A DNA stretch of 64,000 bases from NCBI RefSeq assembly GCF_021155775.2, contig NC_060238.1, positions 8,542,001 through 8,606,000 on the forward strand, read 5' to 3'. Numbering within the stretch: the stretch's first letter is position 1; each line of letters starts with the position of its first letter. The DNA comes from Neodiprion pinetum. Taxonomy: Eukaryota; Arthropoda; Insecta; Hymenoptera; Diprionidae. Shown piece by piece: positions 9,818-23,707 of the stretch. The notes under the pieces were generated by a model. The model did no database searches, was not told where the DNA came from, and saw only the letters and a list, made by a program, of their open reading frames with translations. A program made the translations under genes and the position numbers.

Positions 9818-10210
9818 TACCTGTTTTACTGAATTTTTCTAGTTATTATAATAACTATATAATTTAACTATAATAATTTGTTATAACAAACGGAATTTTT
9901 CTCAGTGTATATCTTACACGTTTAGCAACCTCTTTTTTATTTGTTTTTGAGTGTTTACGATAAGCTTCGGATTATATTCTTCGTTGGTTGACGTCGGAAT
10001 AGTGCTGTCAGTGAGTTTTCTCTTTTTCATCAAAGCGGCTATCTAGATTGTACACGATACATCTACTTAATGTGTCTAACGCGAGCGCTTGATATTAATC
10101 AGAGAAACGAAGAAAAATCCGTCGGTGAGTGCGGAGATCGAAGATGGATGGAAAAAAAAACTCTTCCCGTTTCATCCCTGCCCGGCACTGATGGGAGACC
10201 CGAATGTATT
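9818..10210. other. AT-rich spacer
   Basis: No gene. A local palindrome of the form TAGTTATTATAATAACTA lies near 9840. Confidence 0.35.
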
Positions 10211-10470
10211 GAGAGGGACCAGATAGAATTCTTGGATGTGACGGTCAATTTCAATAAAAGTGTTACACTTTATTCAGACGTTTCTGTCGTGTGAAGTGTT
10301 CGCCGCTTTCACGCCTTCAACCAACATCATGATGAAAAAAAAGTAAACGGAAGTCGTAAATCAATAACTGAGGATAGCCGGCTATGCTCCGACCGAAACG
10401 TCTGAATAAAGTATAACACTTTCATTGGAATTGACAGTCACACCCAAGAATTCCATCCTCTCCTTGTTTA
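10211..10470. repeat. Imperfect inverted repeat, arms about 80 bp
   Basis: The left arm (10211-10296) and right arm (10386-10470) are reverse complements at roughly 80-85%, sharing GAATTCTTGG and TTTATTCAGACGTTTC. The spacer is about 90 bp. It could fold as a hairpin or be a decayed MITE; no target duplication is evident. Confidence 0.65.
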
Positions 10471-11389
10471 CAACAATGGTCAAGAAAACTTCATTATGTA
10501 TATAGAGGGTGACCCAGCATCAAGTGACCAAACTAGTAGGGGTTATAGAGGCGGTCCAGCTGAGTAAATTAACTCAAAGAATATGTGGTCCCTGAAGTCG
10601 CGTTCGGGAGATGTGACCAGTTGAAAAGGAACGCTAAACGCCGGCATTTAGGCAACCATGTACACTAAGCGCCGGCATGTAGGCAACCGAGTACACAGCA
10701 GGCAGCGGTTAGCGATCTCGTTGATGTGAGGTTGACTATAGGGACTGAGCGTGAGTACGAGTAGCGCTGCGAGTGGCCAAAATTGTCCCTATCGACAGGA
10801 CTTTCGTTAACTTTGACAAATGGTCTGGCGGTTATTTGTCATCATTTTGTCGAAAGAACAAATATGTTTATCGAAAAAATGCCTTCTCCCGGTGTAATAA
10901 AAGTGAAGGTTAGTTGTTGCGCTATCGGTTATTACGATAGTCTCAGAAATACCGATTAAACCATTATTAACTGTCCTTATGCGACAGAACGATTCAAAAC
11001 GATTGGTTAATTTCGTGCCATGGCGTAACCCCGGAAGTTTATGATTGGCTGAGTCATTGACGTAGACAGGGGAAAATGCTCGTCGGTTGCAACAAATAGA
11101 ATCGTTTTGGCGCTGCTGTGAATTTTGCGCACGGTCTCTATACTGATGCGGAACATAACGCTTTCAAATTCACGAATTTCGAACGAAAACACTTTTGCCA
11201 TTGAATTTAGAGCAGGAGTAGAACCGATAAATTCTGTAATTTTTATTTTATTCAATTTTTTTGTTAATTTTCATTTTGTATGATTTAACTTGTGATTTGT
11301 TAAATTGTTAGAAGACTCAACGCATCTGCTTCGATTTGAAGTTATTAAAATCTAGGTTCTATATCGAATAAAATTAGCAGACGGCTTGT
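10471..11389. other. Repeat-like spacer without genes
   Basis: It contains two tandem copies of a roughly 31-bp unit starting CGCCGGCATTTAGGCAACC (about 10639-10700). The minus-strand frame at 11007-11255 has no recognisable motif. Confidence 0.35.
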
Positions 11390-13057
11390 AGCCACCCCGG
11401 TCGTTAGACGGCACTAGGAAACCCGTGTTCGGAAACAACACCTGGCAAGCTGCAGCCTGACGGATAGCCACGGCTCTTGCCCTGCTCTGTAGTTAAGCTG
11501 ACATATCCAATAAATCAGGGGTTATCAGCCTGGCTTCTGTGCCCAAGTCTGACGAACAGACAAGTTCACATCAAGAAAGAAGAAGAAAACACTTCTTACC
11601 AGAATCCCACCAAATACATTACGATAACACCACCAATTGGATTTAATTCAGCACGGATATCCACGCGTTGGTTTATTTCTAAACAAAACGGGCACACCGC
11701 CAACGTATATGTAAGTGCTATTGAACACGCGCCTACAAATGTCCTTTAATCGCAGGAATCTTTTCCAAACATGGAAAGTACAAATACTGCCCAAATAAAT
11801 ACTCACAACTATGGAAAAGCAAATGAAAATATGGACATTGATCCTACAACATCTATAGTTTTTACTGGTGCAAAAAGACTAAAAATGTCGTCGACGGAAA
11901 GTACAAAGTCTGATAACAAATTCAAAAGCAAATACAGCTTTTACCAAACCAAATAAAACAGATTTAAAAACCTCACTTAAAAAACCTGAAGCAAAAAAAT
12001 GCAAACCAGATGATGATACGACTGAAAAAGACAAAAAATTCGACATGTGTGATGTTCTGCTCCCTGCGAAACAGGCTTTCAACGAAGCATTAACGACGCC
12101 AATAGTTAATTTTGAAAGTTTTCCAAAATTTTCCAGCTGAATCTTACAACCATGCAAACGTCATTGAACTGGCAACTAAATGTACAAATAACTTAGACGA
12201 CCTTGTGTCAGTGATTACTCCACCAAACAATTGTATTACAAATAACAATGTTAAAAGAAGACTTTCAAGAATTAAAAAAAAAAATTGACCAACAGTTTAG
12301 TGATTCTGATTTAAGTTTCTCACAAACCTAAAAATTGAATAAACCAAATTATAGTAAAAAACTCAAAATAATCTAAATATTAACTACATTACAATGAATG
12401 ACAACCAGCAAGTTATAAATGAAAATCTAAAAATTCTGTTTCGGAATGCTAGAAGTGTTGCAAATAAGAAAAATGAACTTGAGCAAAATCTCGATGAAAT
12501 TGATGCATTTATGTGTGTTAAGCCATGGTTATCCGACGCAAATGACGAAGAGAGAAACTTCAATATTGCTGGCTCTAAGACATACCGCCAAGACCAAGAC
12601 TAAGGATGCGGAGCATTTTGGTATTACTGCGAAACAACTTAGCCTTTAAAATAATGGACGACCTGAACAGTCCTGATTCCACTGTCAAATTACCAGGTAT
12701 ATCTATTACTAATGTAAATCCTCCTTTCGATCTAATTCTTTGTTATCGATCTCCTGGTCTCACTTTATTGGAAAATCAATGGAATCAAATTTTCAGTGAT
12801 GTTCAAAAAGATAAATATTCGGTTTTTTGGGATATTTTAATGCTCACCATGTCAGTTCAAATTGTGAATATGACGATACAAATGAAGAAAGATTCTGTGA
12901 TAGCCTAATTAAGAGTAATCTCAGTTTATATAATTATAATACAAATAATCGTATTCAGATAGAAAATCAAAAAAGTCTAACCTTGACCCAATATTTACAA
13001 GTGAAAATTTTACGGATAAGATTGATTATTCAGTTGAGAGCATATTTTATATAGTTG
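11390..13057 (+). pseudogene. Degraded LINE (Jockey/CR1-like): 5' UTR, ORF1 remnant, endonuclease domain
   Basis: A GC-richer leader (11390-11560) precedes a remnant of a basic, Asp/Lys-rich ORF1 (about 11771-12150, broken at 11954). From 12394 an endonuclease begins: LKILFRNARSV, then CVKPWLSDAND, where the catalytic Glu is replaced by Lys. Further frames give CYRSPGLTLLENQWNQIFSD and YFNAHHVS, where the GDFN Asp is Tyr. At least three frameshifts and stops separate the pieces. RT is absent; the element stops at about 13057, where a Helitron-like end follows. Confidence 0.6.
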
Positions 13058-13110
13058 TATGCCGGTGGTTAGGTTAGGCGCGGTTGTAGGTCAGGTCATT
13101 AAATTTGGAT

Positions 13111-13139
13111 GCGGGCGAAGCCGCGACGGGGGCAGCTAA
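13111..13139 (+). mobile_element. Helitron-like 3' terminus
   Basis: A short hairpin, GCGGGCGAAGCCGC, is followed 11 nt later by CTAA and then a T (13140). This matches the Helitron 3' end pattern: GC hairpin, CTRR, insertion 5' of T. The GC-rich GCGAAGCCGCG text is also common in insect Helitrons. The 5' end was not found. The preceding 70 bp includes two TTAGG units by chance. Confidence 0.4.
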
Positions 13140-13140
13140 T

Positions 13141-16100
13141 ATTCTATAAAAGGACAATATTCGAATTTTTGAAATGAAGTGACCGATCAACCGTTAAAAG
13201 TGTTAATGACACTCAATATTCATTTACTTTTGCATTTAGCAAAGAGTGTTTACGATTGGGGTCCAGTATCGCGTCACAATGCATATTCTTTTGAATCGGG
13301 AAATTGAGATTTACTAAATGTTGTTCATGCTGCGAAAGGCGTTCGTCATACGATATGCAGGCAAATTAGTTTAAGGTAGTATGTTAATGTCAAAATAGCG
13401 CCTGTGTGTGTGTCGAAATGCTTCCTCATACAGTGTAAAATACTTTTACGCTCTCACTGGTACGGCAACGGTTCAAAAAAAGCTACAACTGTATGGACAC
13501 AGGTACTCTGGTCCTAAAAATAATGTGAATGAATCATATTTGATAAAATTGCAAATTTTTCTCCAAAAAAAAAAAAAAAACAGTCTTACTACAAACTAGA
13601 ACAAGTTGGTTGCCTATACACGTCATCACTAGAAAATAATAGACGTTCCGAAAACGCCTTTACTAGGTTGTATAATGGTTTATATGTCAAGATAAATCAG
13701 TTTCTTGTATATTCATATTATGAAAAACAATATACAATAGTGCAAACAGTTCACACAATAGGTTCGTTTGAAACCAGATGTAGCATGCTTCAAAAAAATC
13801 TCTAAAATCGATAATGAATAGATAGCGCATGGACCGTTTGAACGCAGGCTAACCTGAAAGTTTTAGTACTTCTGGTTTTTTTATGCAAACGTGTTCCCTG
13901 AGATTTAATTGTTGAATTTTTTTTGAATTCTAATTTGCGCGCCAAATTTTGAAAATTAAACGGCCCTTTGAAGAAAATTCTTTTCCTGGCAGAGTTGAGG
14001 AATTTTTGGATACAAAATTAATTTGGCGCAGTACCACCATAAGAAAACTGGCATCATTCAGTATAAAATTGAAGAAAAACTCACCATCTCATTAAAAGCG
14101 CTTGTAATAAAAGGCCAAGCTTTTTTCCAAATTTCTAGACTATTGTGTAATCAAGTCATTAAAAAAGTATGTGCGCGTATGGTGATAAGGAAGAGTCTAT
14201 GTGCTATTTCAAATTTGGATTAATAATGATAGTGTACGAAAAATAAACGTGTATTTACTGCGAAATTATTCTTGAATCAAGTATAATTATTCTTGGGTCA
14301 AGAATTACACGTATTCTTGATTCAAGAATATTTTTATTGCTAATTAAAGGAAAGTTATAGATTTTTTTAAACGATACGCTAACCTTATCCATTAATAGTT
14401 ACGAGAAATATTATTAGTCTTTCCGTAATCCCTAATCCTTCATATTATCAGTCTTTCCCTAAAATCCGTTTTTTAATGTATATTTTCTCTCGTTAATAGT
14501 GCACTATTTTCTTTTATGATTAAATAAAATAATTTAAAAAAAACTGAGTATATTTTATTTACAAACTTTCAGTTCCAATGAGTTCGCGATTTTGTGAAAC
14601 AAAAACGCAAATTTTAATTCAATATCGAATCTTGTTTGGGAATTAAAAGACTGTAACGTCGTATTCGACGTCGTCAACGACGGCGTATTGTTCAAGTGAA
14701 TTCAGAATACACCAGACAAACCGACAGTCGAGTACATGTGAAAGGACGGATATATTTATATCAATAAGTTTCTCGAGGAATTTGCTGAATAATTCAAGCA
14801 CAGCTCGCGATTTCGAACACGATGTCAAGCGTGCTGCCCATGTCTTGATCATGAGCTGAACAGTTTGGAAATTGAACACGATTAATCAGTTAATGCATAA
14901 TAGGGAATGGATTGAATTGAAAAAAAAAATTATGTTACTTGGTCTTAATATACTAGAATTTATGGTTATTCGTCCATTATTTCTCTTCTCTTTTCGACAA
15001 TATCGATTTTATGACATCATACACTCGTGGAACATGTAAGGTATCCTCGATCGGTCGCAGTAAAAAAGGCTACTCATATTTCTCCTCGCAGCCTTACAAT
15101 CTTACGCAACGGAACCAGTCTTCTGTCGGACACGCAGTGCAACGCACCCAATCGACTCATAATACGCATTATTATAATTTTCGCCCTACTGACAGTGACA
15201 AATATCGACGACAAGAAAGAAAATTGGGTACTTCTCTTCAAATAACGCAAAAGATTACTTCGTGAAATCAAAATAGTGTGTTTTGTGAGTAACTTTATAA
15301 ATTTTTCTACTCAACATAAGTGAATTATACAGTTTTTATGCATAGAACGAATGTCATTGCTCTTATCGTAAGATGTGAATTAACTATAGACACATTTACC
15401 ACTGGCTCTTGTGCAAAAGTGGTCAATTAAAATTATTAGAATCAACGTAATTTAAAATTCTATAGCAGTTGAGACAACTGCAGGCTAGTAGACAGGGTAT
15501 TATTTGAAATAATCCGAAATTTCTTGGGTTTGAACATTTGAGAGATAAATTTGTAAAATTTTATACAAGACACAATACTAGCGGTTTCTTCATTGTGTGA
15601 TAGTTGAATCATAGCAATAATTTATTCCTGCAAAATAAAAATCAGAATAAATTGCTATTTCTACTATGGTTATGATACTTAAACGATATTAGTTGACGAT
15701 TTATAATTACTGCCGCATCTATGGACATGAGACGCTTCGTCTTCACGTGAAACGTGATTATACTAGCTGTTTTCAATACGCTTATTTTCAAAAATCTGAT
15801 GAGCTGGATGAAAATTTAATGTAACTTTACGAGAATTTCTTTTATTATTACACGAGATATTTGATTTTGAGAAGCGATTAAAGCTGGAAATAATTAATGA
15901 AGTGAATTTTTGATTTAAGAAAGAATTAACCAAAATGTGTTTACAAAGATTCAACTTTCACCTACAAACTTCTAAAATCGGGACTCAAAAAGATCATTTG
16001 TTCAGCATTTATAGATGTTTAAAGATTGATAAATTTCGCATTTTCGCAGTACAATCATTGTTACGTTATTCGTAGCTAGCACTTGAAGATTTTGCTGTAT

Positions 16101-19011
16101 CAATAGAAGTTGATACACCATTAAAATGTACACAATCTCAGTTTTAAAAATCGCACTTACAAGTTCCGATACGGTTATTATAAGCTATGCAATTACAGCT
16201 TGAAGTTGTTGGCTCAAAACGTGAAAACAAGATTTCACTAAATTCGCTGCTTATGAAGGATATTATTTTGAACATATAAACTTTCACAATTTTTTGAACC
16301 AATTGTATCTTCAAATCTATCCTTTAAACATGATGGTTTCACAGTTTAAACTAATCTATAGCAAATTTTAAGTGGCAAGTGGTGTTCCATAAAAATTATC
16401 CTAAGTCACATTATGTTTACATACATTTCCATTACGGATATTGAAAATATATTTTTGGTCCAATCGGTCAGTGCACCACTTACATTAGTTTCGAGTATCT
16501 GTTTCGAAAATTACTCTAGCTCTAAGATCAGAGCGTTGATTAATAAATGACAGATACGTGGAGTTTCACGTTACGAGTTTGGATCAAACATCTTTGCTGT
16601 AAAATGAAACCTATTCATTCGATTAGCATTGTCGGTAGCAGAAAGAAAAAAAAATGATCAAAGTCACGAATCAAAGAACTTAATTTTTCATTAATTTGCT
16701 TCATAAACATTTGCAGCAACAACTTCCTTTGGGAAGACTTTTGAAATACATATTTTCGGTGCACGGAAAAAATGTTTTCAGAACAATTTGATTCCAACCA
16801 TTTATTTCCGAACTGAAATTCTTTGCTAACTGAAATACAATGTGGATTAGAAAAGGCACATTTATAGAATGACAATGTAAATGATATATTATCACATCCA
16901 ATATTTACAATTCTAGGAATCAAAAATACTGTCTCAATGTGTCAAACTTCGCAAACATTTTTCAAATATTTGAAACAAGGCACTTCAATAGAAGCAAATA
17001 CCAATTATTAAAATAAGGTGATGCTTGCTATGTACACTATATGGATGATTCACGCTCAAGTTTAAAGGGTTCGGATTTTCGACTCTCGGCTTCGACTAAA
17101 TTTTTTTTTTTATTTTTTGCAACATTAAAGTATGTGAAAAAGCAATTATTTGGTTTTGCACTCATTTATTTTGATTGACAAATAATTTAAAATTTCAGAA
17201 AATCAGAAGTAGTCGACTTTTTAAATAAAATTGCTGCAACGTTAAGTATTTGATTGCGTCCAAATTTTTTGTACAAAATACTCCGCACTACTGTCCTAAA
17301 CTGTCAGGAAATATTATACGAAATCGAAAATTCCTAAAATATATTATTTTTGATTCTAATGGTTCGTTTTGAATTTAAAAAAAAAAAAAAAAGACCCAGC
17401 GACATCGCCAAAATTTTCATCCCTCAATCAACATGGGGCGAATTTTCATCGACGAAAAATATCTAAATGAATATTGAGCAAATAATTTTGATGTGAAGAA
17501 ATTATTAAAATCAATCCTCGTTGCCTTACATTCTTCTTTACAAAAAGAAGAAATCAACACGAAACGTAAAGAATCAGGGACGAATGTAAAGGTTGGAGTT
17601 AGTTGGAACCTTTTTAGGAGATAAAAAATAAAGCATGTTGTAGGGCGGTACGCCCACAATGAAGGAGGGTCACTTAAGGAGCGAACACATAGGGCAGGAT
17701 TGAAATTCTGAGTTTCAAAATTTTCAAAAACGTCATAATCCCCTTAATCTAATCCGCGTAAATTTTCTGTACACTGCTCCATCAATGAGTTTCATCATGG
17801 GATTTTTTGGTAATCTGGTTTGTTTATCGTTATGACATCTGTCACAATTGGACTATACTTATTCTCAAGTTATTGTGCGCGTGAAAGCATGGTACGGTAA
17901 GAAAATTTTTACTAGCAATACACTTCAGTATTTTCCGTACCTAGCGTAAGTTCAAAGGATACCTTTTTATTTTCTCTTATTCTGCAGACAAAAATCACTT
18001 CTACATGTGCATATGTGTTTCAAGCATCAATAACCATTGGTTTAGAGAAAACGTCTAAACTTGTGCCAAGACGCTCTATGTCAGGTAATGATGCTTACAT
18101 AAAACAATAATGATACAATTCAATTCTTTGCTAAAAATATTATTTGCAAAATGCCTGTTAAGTATAGTCAACTTCGAATTTTTTATCGTGTCACTAATTT
18201 ATTATGATACGTGTTGATTTCTTTATTCTTGCAAAGAAGCTATGTATACTTGATAAGAAGAATTGATTTTTATATTTTTGGTCCGAAAAGGTATGTTTAA
18301 TGGAAAATTCGGATGAAAACTGTATTGACATGAAATTCTCGTCACTCTATCCAGTTTCGACATCGATTTTATTATTTCCATATAGCCCGTTATGCCGTTA
18401 CCCATCATTTTTATGTGGCAACAGGTTACATAAAATAGAGCATTGTATATTCCATAAATTTTCCAAACAATAGTTATAAATCGAAGAACATATCAAACCA
18501 TGAATGTTGTTGACACAATGATTCGCAAAACATATAGCATGCGTTGAGTTATACAAAAATTTCCAATCCATGTGAACTTAATGGAGGCACTCCCTATAGA
18601 ATGCCAAATTTTAGCCGATATTTGAATTACTTGATTGAACGTGGAAGTTTGTGCTCGTCAATCAGCGTGTGCAGGTCGAGATACGCGTGTATCTGGAACT
18701 GACTGAAAAATTGTACATGATAACTTAATCTCGCTCTGATAATAGATGCTGTCTTTGTAAAAGGATGCTTATTACAGAGGATATAATTTTTTATAATTTG
18801 ATCGCACGTTTTTCAGATATAATTTCATGTAAATTTATCTGATCATATAAGAACGTTTTTCCCGGATAGGTACTGTGGTTAACAATAATACGAATTGACG
18901 AGGCCGAAGATCAAGGTTACACATGGCTGTACTTTTGAATTACCACCCTCCAAGTTTTGAAAGAGGCAGGATACTATGTATTATGTGCTCAAATCTGCCT
19001 TTCGATCTATT
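13141..19011. other. 5.9 kb AT-rich region with no supported gene
   Basis: Only short frames occur. Local features are a poly(A) run at 13565-13580, four overlapping ATTCTTGA-ATCAAG palindromic motifs at 14266-14330, and A/T runs near 17100 and 17380. A 78-residue minus frame at 14643-14879 and one at 16615-16923 have no motif I recognise. Distant regulatory DNA or old repeats are likely. Confidence 0.4.
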
Positions 19012-20505
19012 AAGATGGGTTTCCACTGACCGAAAGTCTACGTCATCAAACGTCCGGTTAATTAACACTTTATCTCGAAGGATATATACTAAAGAATATT
19101 GAACCGTTGCCGGCCTCAGAATATCCTGGCGAGATATCCTTAATGAAAGTACCTACGTCACCTACGTTACGAAACATCCGGATGGAATTTATACAGATAT
19201 ATCAGATATTGGAAACTATTTTGGTCTTTCTTGCTACACTTTGGCGGAAGTGCTCGGCTGATTACCCTAAAGGGGTGTACTTTCAGTATCTCACCTATGT
19301 CATCGAACATCCGTTTTTCTTTTCTTTTTTATTGTAAGGTTGTAAACGTCTACTATAAAAATATTTTGGTCTGCCTAAGTAAAAATGGCGTACATGCGTG
19401 GCAGACCAAATGTTCCAGTGATTTCATGCTTTCACAACTAAAGACAAAAATTTTATACACAATTTGAAAAACTTGAATTCAAGTCTCATCCCTTCTTGCT
19501 GGCGATCCTTGGAACAAAAAATGTTACGAACCATTCTTGTCAATAAGATGTGGCAAAATGCTACCAATCCGCGATCCGTTCATCTTTCTCCATCAGATTA
19601 TGGTTGGTGTTTAAAAAATAATTAACTTACACTATTGTGGTGTAAAGGAATGCCAACACCGTTACGTGTTGGTAATGTAATTATAGATGGTAAGGAATGA
19701 AGTGAAGCTGAATTAGACGAAGATGAAGATTCAAAATGTTCTGTAGATATTTACAATTCCGATACCAACGAATAAGTAAGGCATATTAGTTTTAAATGAT
19801 AATTGCACAATACTGTATTTTCTCGTTTCTCCTTGTTTATCACACATTGCATATTTTATAATACTGTTATTTTAATTTTAATACTGTAATGTATATTTTC
19901 TCGTACCTATTATTATTTCACGCTAACTTGTTATTATGGTGAACAATAAATTTCACACAACACATGATGTTCTTTTATTACTTGGATTGCATGACAATAT
20001 TGCATTTATATTACATTTTGATATTGCATGATGAACAGTATTTCAATTGAAATTCTTGATAAGGCAAATAGTCCTGTAAATCTGGTCTGCCACGCATGTA
20101 TGTGTGCCAGTTTTTACTTAGGCGGACCAAAGAATTTGTATAGTAGACGGCTAGAACCTTACAATAAAAAAGAAAAAAAAAACCGGATGTTCGATGACGC
20201 AGGTGCGATACTGAAAATACACCTTTTTAGGGTGGTCAGCCGAGCACTTCCGCCAGGGTGAAGCAAGGCAAATCAAAATAGTTTCAAATACCTGATATTT
20301 CTGTTTAAATTTCAGCCGGATGGGTCGTAACATAGGTGAAATACCTGTTTACGCCAGGTAAATTACCTTAATTAAGGATATCCCGGCAGGATATGCTTTG
20401 GCCGACCAATGGCTCAATATTCTTTAGTATTATATCCTTCCAAATAAAGTATTATGAAGTATCTAGATGTTTGATGACGTAGACTTTCGGATAATGGGCT
20501 CCCAC
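19012..20505. mobile_element. DNA transposon with roughly 400-bp terminal inverted repeats
   Basis: The arms 19012-19410 and 20075-20505 are reverse complements with many indels; shared blocks include GAAAGTCTACGTCATCAAAC, GGAAGTGCTCGGCTGA and GGTCTGCC..GCATGTA. Outer ends are GATGGG... and the reverse complement of ...CCCACC. The interior carries a broken coding tail. The superfamily is uncertain and no clear target duplication was found. Confidence 0.65.
19552..19776 (+). pseudogene. C-terminal remnant of a transposon protein
   Basis: The frame reads WQNATNPRSVHLSPSDYGWC, a TAA, GMPTPLRVGNVIIDGK, a TGA, then an acidic tail SEAELDEDEDSK and a final stop. The SPxDYGW block and acidic tail resemble the ends of transposon-encoded proteins. 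Two internal stops make it a pseudogene. Its place between the long inverted arms suggests it came from the autonomous parent. Confidence 0.4.
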
Positions 20506-22687
20506 CCTATATTGCACTACTCACATTGTTTCTCCACTGAAAAAACTTGAGGTAGACGCCCAAAGCTAGTATTCGCTGTGCAGGTAGTTATAAACATGTT
20601 GGAAGATAACTCTAATAAGTCATTTGCTCAAGTTACCGGTTGCGTCCATGTGGTCAATTATGGCACCCTGCATATAAAGAAAATATTGGCAGACGTGTAG
20701 CTTACTGATATTAAAATTCTGTGTCTAATTCTAAATCTTTTTGCGCGAGAAAACAGAATATATGGTAATTTTCAGTAAATTTTTGGTACGTTTAAATATG
20801 GTTTTTGGTTTGTTTGAGACGTTTGAAGTGTTCAATAAATTTAAAAAAGTCGCCACTGTTACATCCGGTGCATTACTTGGGCGTGCCTTTTTTCGAAATC
20901 ACGATATAACTAGGACTCTCAATACGTGAAGTGTTTTTCAAAATTCCCTTTCAACGCTGTAACGAAAGCTACAGCCGTAGATAGCATTAAAATATCGTAT
21001 TGCCTAAACCGGCGAGTTCCACCCCTCCTGGCAAAAGTCACGTAGAAACCAGCAACGATCCCTAGTATAAGGTTCAACTTTGTTTCTTCTAACTGGTACC
21101 AAGAACTGAGACAAGAGACTGCTGAATTAGTATCAGCAGCGCTCAGCCTAAGAACATCTCTCTTTTTGAGACAAAATTATCATCAATAATTAGGATAAAC
21201 CACTAACTTTGGAACCACCAAATTAAAATAGCTTATCTGTTAAGATGTGTGGATGAATGCGTGAGAATTATCTTAAGATACTTTTTGTCAACATCTTGCA
21301 CGTGTAAGCGACGAGATTGAGAAACGTCGGAACACCATCGAAGAGCGCGAAGTAACGCTGACCGTGTAGATTTCGGCACCAGGAGGTAGCCCTCGCACTT
21401 CATTGGCTAATTACCGTTGTAACTTATTGCAACTGCAGCTCCTTGGACCCTCAGGCCCAAGAAGCCATGTCTTTCGTCTGTCAAGTCGTGAAGTGCGTTG
21501 ATGTCTACCTGGATTAGCCCTTTCGAGCAAGAGTAGCGTTGGAAAATCTTAGTTGTGACCGGCCTAAAGTCTCGCGCTAATTCGTCAAAACCGAGCATTC
21601 AGTTATTCTGTTAGCTGCAAAAGACTCACTATCTTCTACGTTCCAATCTTTACTGTTCTTTACTAAATCTCATTATTTCGCGAATAGCAATTTTCATGAT
21701 ATTCGATTCTCGTAAATCAAGTTCGGCCCTGATTCAAACTGAATCAGGTAATATTAAGTGCTTATAATAATAACGAATAATCGTTAAAATCATTTTCAAA
21801 ATATATATATGTATATACCGTGAGTGAACCAAATTGACTTTTTCAAACAGTAGCTTTCGATAGTAGAGTATCATTCGAAATTCACAAAGCTAAGTGCCTG
21901 ACGTATTAAGAATTTTCATCTCTTCAAGCTCAAGTAAAAATATAATGTGTAGGTGAAATGTTTACATCTGAAATTCTTGCTTCTGATGCGAAGCCACGTA
22001 AGACAAGCAAGGCCGTCTAATAAATGATATGCGGATGTGCAAATCATTGTTTTACGAGAAGAATATTGTTGAAAGAATGTAAATTCGAAAATTTGGTGAT
22101 TACGAAAAGTGCCTAACGTTCATCATCGTTCGGATTCATCAACCCTTCCAATCTCGAGTTGAGGCTCTCCCCCAGAATTCTACGGACACCGACCTACACG
22201 ACCGACGGCTCTCAATCTCGCCGAACTTCGCATCTAAAGATAAGTTAATTCGAGTAGTCTTCTTCAACATCATTCCAAATTTTGCATAACATCTTATTGA
22301 ACAAAAACAAGTGGCAAGCTTCACTAGTCACTGTCGAACATTCAGTACTGTTTTCTGAGAATATCAATATAGGTTTTCTCATAGAGTTTCATAGCAAAAT
22401 TCAGCAAGATAGAATTGGCACCTAGCTGCAGATAATAACCTTGGCATTTCAGAGGACACTCTCCTCTCTTCAGCTCGGCCCCCAAACCATATTTTTGCAG
22501 GTTCAAATCAGAGCTAAATAACAGATATGATTCTACGGATCGACTGATCCGTAGCGTAGAATTGGATTGGTAACATAAGTTACGTTTAATCTAAACAGAG
22601 AGATACCATCTTAATAATAACCGACCAGAAGTAGAAATAATAGTCGTTCAGGATAGATGTTTTTGACGAGCATTATGTTTAGTTATA
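20506..22687. other. 2.2 kb with no supported gene
   Basis: Ordinary composition and short frames only. The minus frame 21407-21598 and others nearby show no known domain. Confidence 0.4.
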
Positions 22688-23707
22688 CCGGGACAATCTC
22701 TTGAAACTATACATACAATGCGCATGCGCCAAATAATTCAATTTCATTGGTCGCTGAAATCGCCCCGCGGCGATGTTTTCGTCTGCTGGGCAGGGCGCCA
22801 ACGTACACGAAATGAAACAAAAGCTGTAAATCTCTCGCGCGTAAAGCCGTGGATTGAGGTTATGTTGCTATTTATTTTGAAGTAGCGTGAATTGTCACAG
22901 AAGAATAGTATCGTACAGCAATACCGTGGTCGATATCGGAAAATATTCAACCTACGCAATAAATAATTGAACGAAAAAGCAAATATCAAATGATACAGAA
23001 ATTGGATGTTATTTATTGAAAGAAAAAATCTTAAATTCAATGCGAAATGTCATTAACAAGTGGGAGTCTGGACAAACAGATGGTAGGTAAGTAAAAGCAA
23101 CGTTTATTGTCTTACGGGCTTGTCATCGGAAGCAAGTATTCAAAAAGGGTAAACACAACATCTACACATTAAAGTCTCCTTATACATCGTGCATGTAGAG
23201 AAGAAACTTCTTATTCATTCAATATTACCACCTGAAATCACAAGAGAGTGAGAAAGTCGCTCAGTTGCTTGGAAGTGGCGATGATCTTTGTACGTGTGAT
23301 AAATTGAACAGGCAGATAACAGTAAACATTAGAGATGTAATTATTTTGACCGTATCACCTGTTGAAAGAAAAAAATTTCATTGTTATTTCTAATGTAAGA
23401 AATAATAAAAGTGATCAAATAAAGTGTTACCACCAACCTGCTGCGTTTCTTCCGAGCACTCAAAATTTAAACAGATTTCTCATTTCAATCGAATGAAGCC
23501 AATTTTCAAAGAGCATTAGCATCACCTTTCCGAGTCACTACCTCGACTGTTTGAGATTCTAACCTCAAAAATTCGTATGAACTACATCGCCGCCGCGCCG
23601 TCAGAAACAGAGTTTGACAGCAGAAACTCGGAGTGGCCAGCCTGCCCGAGCAGCCGATAAATCTCGCGCATGCGCATTGTATGTATAGTTTCAAGAGATT
23701 GTCCCGG
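22688..23707. mobile_element. TIR element copy 1 (42-bp perfect TIRs, TA target)
   Basis: It begins CCGGGACAATCTCTTGAAAC and ends with its reverse complement; the 42-bp repeats (22688-22729, 23666-23707) match perfectly and are bounded by TA on both sides. Each TIR ends in the palindrome GCGCATGCGC. No transposase frame is present. The outer parts match the element in the peroxidase intron at 61646-63922, but the middle (about 23090-23215) is different. The TA duplication suggests a Tc1/mariner-type mobiliser. Confidence 0.85.

Noticed and set aside
13069..13078. TTAGGTTAGG, an insect telomere motif
   Set aside because: Two units only; expected by chance in 64 kb.
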